The notes beneath the pieces are model-generated. The model did no database searches. It had not been told where the DNA came from and worked only from the letters and a program-made list of their open reading frames with translations. A program made the translations under genes and the position numbers. Of a stretch of 25,449 nt of DNA, positions 14,896 through 21,917 are shown piece after piece. Within the stretch, counting starts at the first letter, position 1. Each line of letters opens with the position of its first letter. This DNA is from CAYPSN01 sp041907025 (lineage in GTDB: Bacteria; Patescibacteriota; Saccharimonadia; CAILAD01; JADZBC01), in contig JAYRIB010000042.1 of the NCBI GenBank assembly GCA_041907025.1, positions 1 to 25,449 of the forward strand. The letters run 5' to 3'.

Positions 14896-14924
14896 ATACT
14901 ACCAGATTCGATCTGTTGGGTCAA
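14896..14924 (-). promoter_or_regulatory. Promoter of rplJ-rplL
   Basis: The -35 TTGACC (14919-14924) and the -10 TAGTAT (14896-14901) are spaced by exactly 17 nt on the minus strand. The start point near 14889 gives a leader of about 190 nt. Confidence 0.7.
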
Positions 14925-14941
14925 TACATGATAACGCAATA

Positions 14942-14969
14942 CGACCCCGGGAAATGAACCCCGGGGTCG
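14942..14969 (-). terminator. Strong hairpin after thyX (possible terminator)
   Basis: CGACCCCGGG pairs over 10 bp with CCCGGGGTCG around an 8-nt loop, 17 nt past the thyX stop. No T run follows, so it may protect the 3' end or need help to terminate. Confidence 0.5.
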
Positions 14970-14986
14970 CGATGATTTACGGGTCA

Positions 14987-16618
14987 TCAATCCGTTTGTG
15001 CGGCCAGCCGCTTGGCTTCAAGCCGTTCCTCTGCAGCCAATCGACCAAGGTCGTGCTGACCATGGTCAACGTACTTCATCATTTCGGCAATTGCCGTGTG
15101 GCCAGCCTGCTCAGCAATCAGCCGGTGCATCTGCTGACACACCCGCCGATAGTCGTCGTGACCAGCCGGCTGCGTCCGCAGCTCCAACATGTGCGTCAGC
15201 GCCCGAGCGTTGATCTCGAACGCATAACGCATGTTCCAAGCAAACCCCAGAGCGTACTGAGGCTGTGCATCTGCGGGGAACTCCTCGGCCAGTTGATGGT
15301 AGAGGGCTGCTTGCTGCTCGAGCACCGCTTCGTAGACACCCTGGACACCAGCAAGTTTTACCAAAGCCGGGACCTCATAGCCGTGCAAGGGCGTAAGAAG
15401 TTGCCAGGTGATGGTCAGCATGCGGTGTCGCTGCAGGTCGCGAAATGCTCCGTAATTGCTGAGCACCTCAAACCTGTAGCCAGGGAGCTCAAGTTGACGA
15501 CCTGGCTTATGGCGCCGATTGTGCGACCGATCCCCAAAGTACCTCTGAAGTACTGCCAAGCGATCACCTTGCGACATCCGCCTGACGATCTTCTGAAGCT
15601 GGGCTTCGCCATGATGGCTCGACTCAGCTATGATCGCTACGACCAACTTTTCTTCGGCGTCCGGGTCCCAATTCAAGAGTGTTACCTCTGGAGCAGGCTC
15701 TACTGGTACTTCCTCGAGTAGCTCCGCAACCAGTTCCGCAACGCTATTACGCGTTTCGGCCAAGTAGCGGCTTGCCATCATGCCGCGATCTGGAAGATCG
15801 ACTCGCTGCATGAACGACGGAATTACCTTCCGTAGTTCGTGTAGCATCATGTCGGCATACGTGCGCGCCTCGGGGAGCCCAAGGGAACGCATACGCACCA
15901 ACATGTTCTCGAAAGCTTGGCCAGTACCGTAGATCCCCATATTCGAGATAGTGGCGGCGGGCAACAAACCACGCGCATTATCCAGTACTTTGGAGCCGAC
16001 TGCTCTTTGGTGAGCAGCATCGCTGGCGCCGAATGCCCGCGGGTAGAGCTCCATACAGACGGGCGTAAGTGCATCCATGACCACACCGTATTGCTCGAAG
16101 GTGGAGTCCATGACCCTGCGATAGGCCGGACCAAGAATCGGATGCGCCATCACGGCTGGGTCTCGGTAGTAGCGGTAATGTCCCGCCACCCGATCCGCAT
16201 ACGAGATATAGCGCGTGGATTGCTCCAAGTAGGCCATGAGCCGACCCCACTCAAGCACCTTGGTGAGCAAATTGCTCGCCTGTTCGCATGCCAAATGCGC
16301 TCCACCGAGCTGAGCGACAGAATCATCGCCGTACTCGGAGAACACTTTTTCGAACAGCTTCTCTGCTCGGCCAAGTCCAGCGGAAACCGGTGGCGAGTCT
16401 TGATCGACCACGAGGTCTTCGAGGAACTCATCGAGGAACAGCCGACGCAGGCTCAACGGAGTGCGTGAGTAGCGAGCAAACAATGCCGCCGTGACGACCT
16501 CGGGGAGGCCGCTGATGGCGAATACAGGTAGGTGGATGTTGCTGAAGTATCGAAGCAACACGCGCGCCTCATCATCAGTAAATTCCTCCACCGTATACTG
16601 CTCTGGTGTGATTAGCAT
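14987..16618 (-). CDS. thyX: Tandem double-length FAD-dependent thymidylate synthase (ThyX)
   Basis: Converts dUMP to dTMP with methylene-tetrahydrofolate and reduced FAD. At 543 residues it is about twice the usual length and reads as two ThyX-like halves. The usual signature RHRxxSxNExSxR(Y) is split. The first half keeps EQSTRYISY (132-140) but has RLM instead of RHR. The second half keeps RHR (397-399) but lacks the NExSxR part. The helix DNARGLLP (213-220) in the first half and INARALTHMLELR (469-481) in the second match the ThyX C-terminal region. ThyX active sites lie between subunits, so this looks like a fused pseudo-dimer with divided labour. The ATG at 16618 follows GAGGAG; the longer in-frame start at 16678 would lie inside tmk. 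It is the last gene of the dcd-tmk-thyX operon. Confidence 0.9.
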   Translation of the reverse strand: MLITPEQYTVEEFTDDEARVLLRYFSNIHLPVFAISGLPEVVTAALFARYSRTPLSLRRLFLDEFLEDLVVDQDSPPVSAGLGRAEKLFEKVFSEYGDDSVAQLGGAHLACEQASNLLTKVLEWGRLMAYLEQSTRYISYADRVAGHYRYYRDPAVMAHPILGPAYRRVMDSTFEQYGVVMDALTPVCMELYPRAFGASDAAHQRAVGSKVLDNARGLLPAATISNMGIYGTGQAFENMLVRMRSLGLPEARTYADMMLHELRKVIPSFMQRVDLPDRGMMASRYLAETRNSVAELVAELLEEVPVEPAPEVTLLNWDPDAEEKLVVAIIAESSHHGEAQLQKIVRRMSQGDRLAVLQRYFGDRSHNRRHKPGRQLELPGYRFEVLSNYGAFRDLQRHRMLTITWQLLTPLHGYEVPALVKLAGVQGVYEAVLEQQAALYHQLAEEFPADAQPQYALGFAWNMRYAFEINARALTHMLELRTQPAGHDDYRRVCQQMHRLIAEQAGHTAIAEMMKYVDHGQHDLGRLAAEERLEAKRLAAQTD

Positions 16619-16628
16619 TGCTTCTCCT

Positions 16629-17237
16629 CTACAGAAGTTGTTGGATGAGTGGCCATACGGACTGACCAAAGACTTCATACTTACTTGGACGCGCGTCTAC
16701 GAGAGTATACCCGCAGATACGCGCCTCCTTACGATACCCTTCCATCACGCGAGACATAAAGGCGTCGCCTTCAAGCTCAATGCGATCAATGGTACCTCGC
16801 CCAGTTCGACGTTCTCTAGCGACGTCATCAGGCACGTCAAAGACCATCACCAAGTCTGGCTCAAGTGGCCGAATGGCATACCGGCAAATCTGTCGGATCT
16901 CATCAGCCTCGTCGGTCAAGCCGCGGCCATGAACCTGGTAAGCCATCGTGGAGACCCAGCTTCGATCCGCCAACACCACATCCCCTTCATCGAGCCATGC
17001 TTGAATCATAGGGACATTCTGCGTTCTTACGGCACAAAAGAGCATGATCTCAGTCCGAGGTTCGATCTGGTACTGTGGGTCCTTCAATAGACCCCTGATC
17101 CTTTCACCGACGGCGTCGCCACCAGGTTCACGATAGATGCGCACTCGTGCTCCTGCTTGTTCGAGCCGTCCTTTGACTAACTCCAGCTGTGTGCCTTTTC
17201 CAGTACCGTCACCACCTTCAAACCAAATGAGTGACAT
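16629..17237 (-). CDS. tmk: Thymidylate kinase
   Basis: Phosphorylates dTMP to dTDP with ATP. The 202-residue protein has the P-loop EGGDGTGKGTQ (about 7-17), the REPGGDAVGERIR segment, the DRS-type substrate motif LADRSWVSTMAYQ, and a lid region with RRTGRGTIDRIE. Length is normal. The ATG at 17237 follows GGAGGTGG. It sits between dcd and thyX on the same strand: the thyX ribosome binding site overlaps the tmk stop (TAG, 16629-16631). The three genes together make dTTP from dCTP or dUTP via dUMP. Confidence 0.95.
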   Translation of the reverse strand: MSLIWFEGGDGTGKGTQLELVKGRLEQAGARVRIYREPGGDAVGERIRGLLKDPQYQIEPRTEIMLFCAVRTQNVPMIQAWLDEGDVVLADRSWVSTMAYQVHGRGLTDEADEIRQICRYAIRPLEPDLVMVFDVPDDVARERRTGRGTIDRIELEGDAFMSRVMEGYRKEARICGYTLVDARPSKYEVFGQSVWPLIQQLL

Positions 17238-17309
17238 AACGCCACCTCCCTTTTCAAGGTGCGGATATCTTCCGCTTCAAAGCCCCACTCGTTTTATTGA
17301 GAGAGGCTT

Positions 17310-17347
17310 ACTCAGAAACTCAAAATACTTGCTTTGAGTTCTTGAGT
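17310..17347 (-). other. Hairpin overlapping the dcd stop codon
   Basis: Arms 17310-17324 and 17333-17347 pair over 15 positions with one G-U and one A-C, around an 8-nt loop. The hairpin covers the last dcd codons and the stop. No T run follows, so an intercistronic processing or stability role is more likely than termination. Confidence 0.5.
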
Positions 17348-18138
17348 AACCGTGAGCGAATCTCAGTGTTCTTGGGCGACCAAATGCGTGGCAGCATAGT
17401 CTCCGGCTTCCATGCTCGCTTAAGTGCCTTCACACTTCCGCCCGCCTGGTAGTGCCCTCCCGTGCTGTAGTCCTTGGTCGAGCCCGCCACCCATAAGAAT
17501 ATTAACTGGCCGATCGGCATACCCACCACGAGCGGTACCCACACGTCTTGGTTCTTATTGCGAATTTCCATCGTCCAGCGGTTAATATAGCCCACATCGC
17601 CCCAGCCAGCATCGTCACAAGTAGAAATGTTTATCCTGCCTAGACTGGAACGCGCCTTCATCATCGTGGTGGCCCCGTAAGCCGCGCCAATATACTCCAC
17701 GGTGTGGCCGAGTATGCACTCTCCTGGTGCAAGTACAATGATGAGCTCGTTCTCAGCAATGCCCTTAAACGGTTGGCGCTGATGGTCATCGCACCACTGT
17801 TTGTGTGTAATTGCCTTGTAGGGGCCAGAGTAGTATTCCTGCACCTCGCTCTCGGCGTAGGGCGAAAAGTCCACTCTGTGCCCAAGCCGCTCAGCCGTAT
17901 AAAACCAGCCACCTAAGCGGACATCGTAACTGGAAGACTGCAGTAAGTCAGGGTCAAATGGGTCAATAACCAGCTGTCCGCTTTTAAGCGCAGCATGAAC
18001 TTCACCATCTCCCATCACGCCAGAGAACGGCCGACCAACCTTGCGCTGATACATTTCCACAGCGCTTAAGTCGAGCTCCGCGCCCTCTACTTGGCGCTTG
18101 AACCACTGCCCCGCCTCAGTATTGTTGGCCTGCGCCAT
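17320..18138 (-). CDS. dcd: dCTP deaminase / dUTPase-family protein
   Basis: A trimeric nucleotide hydrolase of the Dcd/Dut fold, expected to deaminate dCTP to dUTP, or directly to dUMP if bifunctional. The 272-residue protein shows the N-terminal SSSYDVRLGG motif, ILGHTVEYI, the phosphate-binding MMKARSSLGRINI motif, DDAGWGDVGYINRWTMEI and GQLIFLWV. It is longer than typical Dcd (about 190), with an N-terminal extension of about 45 residues and a long C-terminal tail. The ATG at 18138 follows AGGGGGTGG closely; the in-frame GTG at 18159 lacks such a site. A TATAAT (18162-18167) provides the promoter. First gene of the dTTP operon. Confidence 0.9.
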   Translation of the reverse strand: MAQANNTEAGQWFKRQVEGAELDLSAVEMYQRKVGRPFSGVMGDGEVHAALKSGQLVIDPFDPDLLQSSSYDVRLGGWFYTAERLGHRVDFSPYAESEVQEYYSGPYKAITHKQWCDDHQRQPFKGIAENELIIVLAPGECILGHTVEYIGAAYGATTMMKARSSLGRINISTCDDAGWGDVGYINRWTMEIRNKNQDVWVPLVVGMPIGQLIFLWVAGSTKDYSTGGHYQAGGSVKALKRAWKPETMLPRIWSPKNTEIRSRLLKNSKQVF

Positions 18139-18161
18139 TATCCACCCCCTTGTTCTCACCC

Positions 18162-18191
18162 ATTATATGCGGTGTCAACGCCTATTAGCAA
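18162..18191 (-). promoter_or_regulatory. Promoter of the dcd-tmk-thyX operon
   Basis: A perfect TATAAT (18162-18167) with TTGCTA 18 nt upstream as a likely -35. The short leader, about 17 nt, carries the dcd ribosome binding site. Confidence 0.5.
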
Positions 18192-18212
18192 GGCACTATA
18201 TGTAGTGTTACG

Positions 18213-18243
18213 AAAAAAGCACCCAGATATTGGGTGCTTTTTT
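18213..18243. terminator. Bidirectional intrinsic terminator between rplA and dcd
   Basis: AGCACCCA (18218-18225) pairs perfectly with TGGGTGCT (18231-18238) around GATAT. It is flanked by an A run on the left and a T run on the right, so it can act in either direction. It ends the secE-nusG-rplK-rplA operon. Confidence 0.85.
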
Positions 18244-18261
18244 GCTTCTTAAACTTTCAGC

Positions 18262-19218
18262 TTACGCTGTCTTCTTGTCGCCAGATACTGAACTTGGGTC
18301 GATCTTGACCGACGGACTCATGGTAGCTGTCATGTAGATTGACTTAACATACACGCCCTTAACACCGCTGGGTCGGTTATGCACAACACTGCTTGCAACC
18401 TCCTTGGCATTTGCAAGCAGATCGGCTGGCTTAAAGCTGACCTTACCACAGGCTACGTGGATAATCCCGTTGGCATCATTCTTAAGATCCAAACGACCCT
18501 TCTTGATCTCACTTACGGCCTTGGCTGGATCAGCCGTTACCGTACCGCTCTTGGGTGATGGCATAAGGCCTTTTGGTCCGAGTGCCTTAGCGTGTCGACC
18601 AAGAGTTGCCATCTGTGCTGGAGTTGCTACCAAGACGTCAAAGGCGAACTTGCCCTTTTCGATGTCAGCCATGATTTGCTCACTATCAACCACGTTGGCG
18701 CCAGCGGCCTTAGCAGCCTCGGCTAGCTTTGGCTCAGCCAGAACGGCGACCCGCACCGCTTTACCAGTACCCGAAGGCAGTACCACGCCCATGCGGAACT
18801 GCTGATCAGCTTGGCGCGGATCAATGCCGAGTGCAATGTGCAACTCTACGCTGGCATCAAACTTAGTTTGTGACAGCTTCGGCATAAGCTCAACTGCCTC
18901 TTCGAGGGTGTAGAGCTTGTCTTTGTTGACGAGCTCGCGGGCGGATTTTTGCTTCTTGGTATAGGTCTTTACCCGCGGTTTTTGCTTCGGCTTAGGAGCG
19001 TCATCAGTCTCAGCGGCTGCTTCCTTGCGCGCTTCCTTCTCGGCCAGCTCTTCGGCCTCGCGTAGCGCCTTAGCGGAGTGCCTACCAGCTTTGGTTGTCG
19101 CAGCTTTCTTTGCTTCCGCAGTCTCTTCTACTACATCAGTAGTTTCTGGCACCGCTGCATCTTTGGCTACTTCGTCCTGCTCTACTACTTCTTCTTGCTT
19201 GTCTTTCTTTGCTACCAT
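18262..19218 (-). CDS. rplA: Ribosomal protein L1 (uL1) with a long N-terminal extension
   Basis: Binds the L1 stalk of 23S rRNA and usually its own mRNA. From about residue 93 the protein follows normal L1: ARELVNKDKLYTLEEAVELM, ALGIDPRQADQQFRMGVVLPSGTGK, GPKGLMPSPKSGTVT and a GVKGVYVKSIYMTATMSPSVKI end. Before it lies an extra region of about 90 residues, acidic and then basic, rich in Glu, Ala and Lys and ending PKPKQKPRVKTYTKKQK. The extension belongs to the protein because AAGGAG sits directly before the ATG at 19218. At 318 residues it is well above the usual 225-235. A likely L1-binding RNA site precedes the gene. Confidence 0.96.
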   Translation of the reverse strand: MVAKKDKQEEVVEQDEVAKDAAVPETTDVVEETAEAKKAATTKAGRHSAKALREAEELAEKEARKEAAAETDDAPKPKQKPRVKTYTKKQKSARELVNKDKLYTLEEAVELMPKLSQTKFDASVELHIALGIDPRQADQQFRMGVVLPSGTGKAVRVAVLAEPKLAEAAKAAGANVVDSEQIMADIEKGKFAFDVLVATPAQMATLGRHAKALGPKGLMPSPKSGTVTADPAKAVSEIKKGRLDLKNDANGIIHVACGKVSFKPADLLANAKEVASSVVHNRPSGVKGVYVKSIYMTATMSPSVKIDPSSVSGDKKTA

Positions 19219-19232
19219 GTGTTGTCTCCTTG

Positions 19233-19275
19233 GTGGTCAGTCAATTCGCATCTCCAGGCTTAGCGAACCTCCCAC
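19233..19275 (-). promoter_or_regulatory. Probable L1 autoregulatory RNA site before rplA
   Basis: On the minus strand, GUGG (19272-19275) can pair with CCAC (19233-19236), and GUUCGC with GCGAAU further in. The helices are separated by an asymmetric internal loop with GAG on one side and UGACUGA on the other. The sequence GUGGGAGGUU resembles the L1-binding region of 23S rRNA and known L1 operator sites. The site lies in the rplK-rplA gap, so bound L1 could block rplA translation. Motif recall is from memory. Confidence 0.45.
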
Positions 19276-19296
19276 TTGGTTAATTAAATACTTGAA

Positions 19297-19728
19297 TTAT
19301 TTTTCGACTTCGATTCCCATTGACCGCGCCGTGCCGGCAATTACCTTTTTAGCAGCTTCAATGTCGTTCGCACTCAGGTCAGGCAGCTTCGTCTCAGCAA
19401 TCTGAGTTAGCTGTGCTTGAGTTAGCTTGCCTACCTTGTCCTTGTGCGGCACTCCAGAACCCTTTTGAAGTCCAGCGGCTTGCTTAATCAGCGTTGCAGC
19501 TGGTGTGGACTTGGTGGTGAACGTAAAGCTCTTGTCTTCGAAGACGGTAATCTTAGTTGGCACTGGCTGGCCTTTAACGTCTTTCGTCTGCTCATTAAAG
19601 GCATTAATAAAGTCCATCATGTTTACGCCGTGCTGACCCAATGCCGAACCAACTGGTGGAGCTGGAGTTGCACCGCCGCCAGGAATAACCATCTTAAGTC
19701 GTGCTTTTACTTTTTTAACTTCTGCCAT
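19297..19728 (-). CDS. rplK: Ribosomal protein L11 (uL11)
   Basis: Binds the GTPase-associated centre of 23S rRNA. The 143-residue protein is of normal length. It has the N-terminal domain with ATPAPPVGSALGQHGVNMMDFINAFNEQTKD and the C-terminal rRNA-binding domain with the SGVPHKDKVGKLTQAQL and VIAGTARSMGIEV segments. The ATG at 19728 follows AGGAAGG, 13 nt after nusG. The order secE-nusG-rplK-rplA is the classic bacterial arrangement. Here rplJ-rplL has moved away, with the dTTP operon in between. Confidence 0.98.
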   Translation of the reverse strand: MAEVKKVKARLKMVIPGGGATPAPPVGSALGQHGVNMMDFINAFNEQTKDVKGQPVPTKITVFEDKSFTFTTKSTPAATLIKQAAGLQKGSGVPHKDKVGKLTQAQLTQIAETKLPDLSANDIEAAKKVIAGTARSMGIEVEK

Positions 19729-19741
19729 AACGCTTGCCTTC

Positions 19742-20281
19742 CTATACTTTCTTTACCTGCAGGCTATCGAGCTCCACTGGAGTCTCGCGACCAAACATGT
19801 TTACTAGAACCTTGAGTTTACCTTTGCTCTCGTCAATCTCGCCCACTGAGCCATCAAAGCCCTTGAACGGCCCATCCGTAATGTTGACCAACTGACCGAT
19901 CGTGAAGTCCATCTTATACTTAGGCTCTTCTACGCCCATGCGCTTCTGGATGGCTTTGACCTCTTCGTCACTGATTGGTGACGGCGTGGTGCCAGTACCT
20001 ACAAAGCCGGTTACATTTGGCGTATTACGAACCACGTACCAGGAATCTTCGGTCACGATCATCTCAACCAAGATGTAGCCAGGGAAGATCTTGCGTTCTA
20101 CCACACGGCGTTTACCGTTCTTAATCTCGATCTGGTTTTCCTTTGGCACAATAACACTAAATACTTTATCGCTAATACCCATCGAATCGATGCGCTGGCG
20201 CAAGTTATCGGCTACCTGGTCTTCATAGCCCGAGTAGGTATGAATGACGTACCAAGCCTGGGGTGTGTTTTCTTTGTTCAT
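19742..20281 (-). CDS. nusG: Transcription elongation/antitermination factor NusG
   Basis: Binds RNA polymerase and links it to Rho or ribosomes. The 179-residue protein has the NGN domain (AWYVIHTYSGYEDQVADNLRQRI, then KIFPGYILVEMIVTEDSWYVVRNTPNVTGFVG) and a C-terminal KOW domain (QLVNITDGPFKGFDGSVGEIDESKGKLKVLVNMFGRETPVEL). Length is normal. Its ATG shares a base with the secE TAA stop (TAATG), so the genes are translationally coupled. Confidence 0.98.
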   Translation of the reverse strand: MNKENTPQAWYVIHTYSGYEDQVADNLRQRIDSMGISDKVFSVIVPKENQIEIKNGKRRVVERKIFPGYILVEMIVTEDSWYVVRNTPNVTGFVGTGTTPSPISDEEVKAIQKRMGVEEPKYKMDFTIGQLVNITDGPFKGFDGSVGEIDESKGKLKVLVNMFGRETPVELDSLQVKKV

Positions 20282-20472
20282 TATTTCACCTTTAAAATTA
20301 CTTGCTGCAAGAATGAACGAATAATACTGTCAAAACCGCCGACAACCAGGGCGAGTATGACCGAAAAAGCAATTACGATTAGCGTCAGCCGCAAAGCTTG
20401 CTTGCGAGTCGGCCATGTGACCTTTTGTAGCTCTGCATATGAGAGCTGGATGTAGGTAATCAGCTTGTTCAT
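20281..20472 (-). CDS. secE: Preprotein translocase subunit SecE
   Basis: The small essential clamp subunit of the SecYEG channel. The 63-residue protein shows the conserved amphipathic helix with AELQKVTWPTRKQALRLT, followed by one membrane helix (about 30-50), the single-helix form usual outside the gammaproteobacteria. A perfect TATAAT lies 8 nt before the ATG at 20472, indicating a leaderless or nearly leaderless mRNA. The GGAAAG in those 8 bases could still help ribosome binding. First gene of the operon through rplA. Confidence 0.97.
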   Translation of the reverse strand: MNKLITYIQLSYAELQKVTWPTRKQALRLTLIVIAFSVILALVVGGFDSIIRSFLQQVILKVK

Positions 20473-20480
20473 GTCTTTCC

Positions 20481-20510
20481 ATTATACCCTAGCATAGAGA
20501 AGTTTGACCA
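20481..20510 (-). promoter_or_regulatory. Promoter of secE-nusG-rplK-rplA
   Basis: The -10 TATAAT (20481-20486) has TGGTCA 18 nt upstream, or TTGGTC at 19 nt, as the -35. Only 8 nt separate the -10 from the secE start codon. Confidence 0.55.
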
Positions 20511-20524
20511 ATTCTCTTCAATCT

Positions 20525-20545
20525 AAAAAAGCCTCCTGGGCTTTC
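20525..20545 (-). terminator. Intrinsic terminator after the carotenoid-locus membrane protein gene
   Basis: AAAGCC and GGCTTT pair around CAGGA, followed on the minus strand by a T run. It lies 40 nt past the stop of the membrane protein gene and would end the crt transcript. Confidence 0.75.
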
Positions 20546-20585
20546 TTAAGTCAAACTATACGCTCTTTAGGTGTTGTCGTCAAGC

Positions 20586-21908
20586 CTAGTCAATGCCTGG
20601 AACCAGTCGACCAACGTCCGATGGTATAGTCGCCTTGATTTGCTGGCTAACACGCTTCACCTGCCCCTGGAACACAAATGCAGCTGCCACGTACGCAACG
20701 AGCACAGTCAGAACCACGCAGGCTGCCGCAATTGCCGGCCAAACTCGTAGCTTGAGCGGGCCTGAGGGCACTAGGTAATCAGACACCTGGTCCTTCTTGC
20801 AGCGCAACACGACAATATGGTAAAACCCAGCCCAATGAGCACTTTGCCACAAAACGGAACCAAGCCAAATAGCCATAATCGCGGCTAATGCAAGTAGCCA
20901 AACGCTAAGTCGAGCCGGTATAGTGGTGAGAGCTGGCAAATAAGTATAGAAGCTTGCACCGATTAAGACAATTAAACTAGTCGCGACAACAAGCTCGACC
21001 ACAGCGAAGCCAAAGGCTACAGCGCTTAGTGAGGGGTTATGCCAAACGAGTTTAAACGATCGAGCCTGAATAGCACCAAGAGGTAACTGCGTGGTGGCGA
21101 GCATTGAGCGTTGTAGCTTACGCCGAACGAACAGTATGCCTAATAGCAGCAGTGCAACCAAAACCACGAGGCCAACCGCGTACGAACGGAATGGCGCAAG
21201 CCAGGTGGCACTCGCGACCGTCAGCCAGTATACCGCTCCGATCATAGAAACAATGATTGTACTGGCCAGTAACAGATCGAGTAGCCAACTCAGTGATGTG
21301 ACGAGAATATTGGAAACCGCGTGTCGGATCAGGATGTAGCCACGGCTCACTCTGTGGTCAATTCGACGAATCTTGATGGCTGTCATAACCTGTCGAGAAA
21401 GAGCAACTATAAGCACCGAGACAATCGCACCTAAATAAAAACCACCCACAATTATAATCGCCCAGACATAGTTCCTTGCCACCAAAAAGGTATTTGTAAA
21501 CTCGACCAGCTGTGCAGGAGCAAGGCTGGTAAGTTGAGCCAAGCGCGCAACCACGATAGGCACCAGCATTATAGCCCAGAACCGAATATCGAGCACCGTA
21601 GAAATGAGGCCGAGACGCAGTATCCGCTTATCGAGCCCCGGGGCGAATGGATAACCCACTAGCTTGCGCACACTCGAAGCCGGTTTATCCTGAATGCGCG
21701 AATGTTGCTGTGGCAAGCTAGGATGAGAGACGTTGCTAGCCAGCGCAAAGCCCTCCGTTGCGCGTACGGTCTGAGCGGGATGCATGGGCGCAGTGCGCAA
21801 GAGTGCTGGCTGCCCGGTCGCCGCCTGATGCGAGCTTTGTGGTCGCACAGAAGCTGGCCCATGACTTAAGCCGTCGATACCGTGCCGCCTCTTTGGTATG
21901 TGTTCCAT
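20586..21908 (-). CDS. Unrecognised polytopic membrane protein downstream of crtB
   Basis: A 440-residue membrane protein that I do not recognise. Residues 1-85 are hydrophilic and low in complexity (His, Pro, Gln, Ser, Ala), probably disordered in the cytoplasm. Seven or eight hydrophobic helices follow at roughly 108-130, 148-172, 203-235, 243-262, 290-312, 325-350 and 385-408, with basic loops between them. A short hydrophilic tail ends the protein. It starts 10 nt after the crtB stop on the same strand with no clear ribosome binding site, so it is probably expressed with crtB. It could relate to pigment handling or be an unrelated membrane gene at the end of the operon. No motif decides this. 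Confidence 0.85.
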   Translation of the reverse strand: MEHIPKRRHGIDGLSHGPASVRPQSSHQAATGQPALLRTAPMHPAQTVRATEGFALASNVSHPSLPQQHSRIQDKPASSVRKLVGYPFAPGLDKRILRLGLISTVLDIRFWAIMLVPIVVARLAQLTSLAPAQLVEFTNTFLVARNYVWAIIIVGGFYLGAIVSVLIVALSRQVMTAIKIRRIDHRVSRGYILIRHAVSNILVTSLSWLLDLLLASTIIVSMIGAVYWLTVASATWLAPFRSYAVGLVVLVALLLLGILFVRRKLQRSMLATTQLPLGAIQARSFKLVWHNPSLSAVAFGFAVVELVVATSLIVLIGASFYTYLPALTTIPARLSVWLLALAAIMAIWLGSVLWQSAHWAGFYHIVVLRCKKDQVSDYLVPSGPLKLRVWPAIAAACVVLTVLVAYVAAAFVFQGQVKRVSQQIKATIPSDVGRLVPGID

Positions 21909-21917
21909 ATTAGTTAT

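Noticed and set aside
18162..18178. TTGACA close to TATAAT upstream of dcd as a promoter pair
   Set aside because: Only 5 nt separate them; TTGCTA at 18 nt is the better -35.
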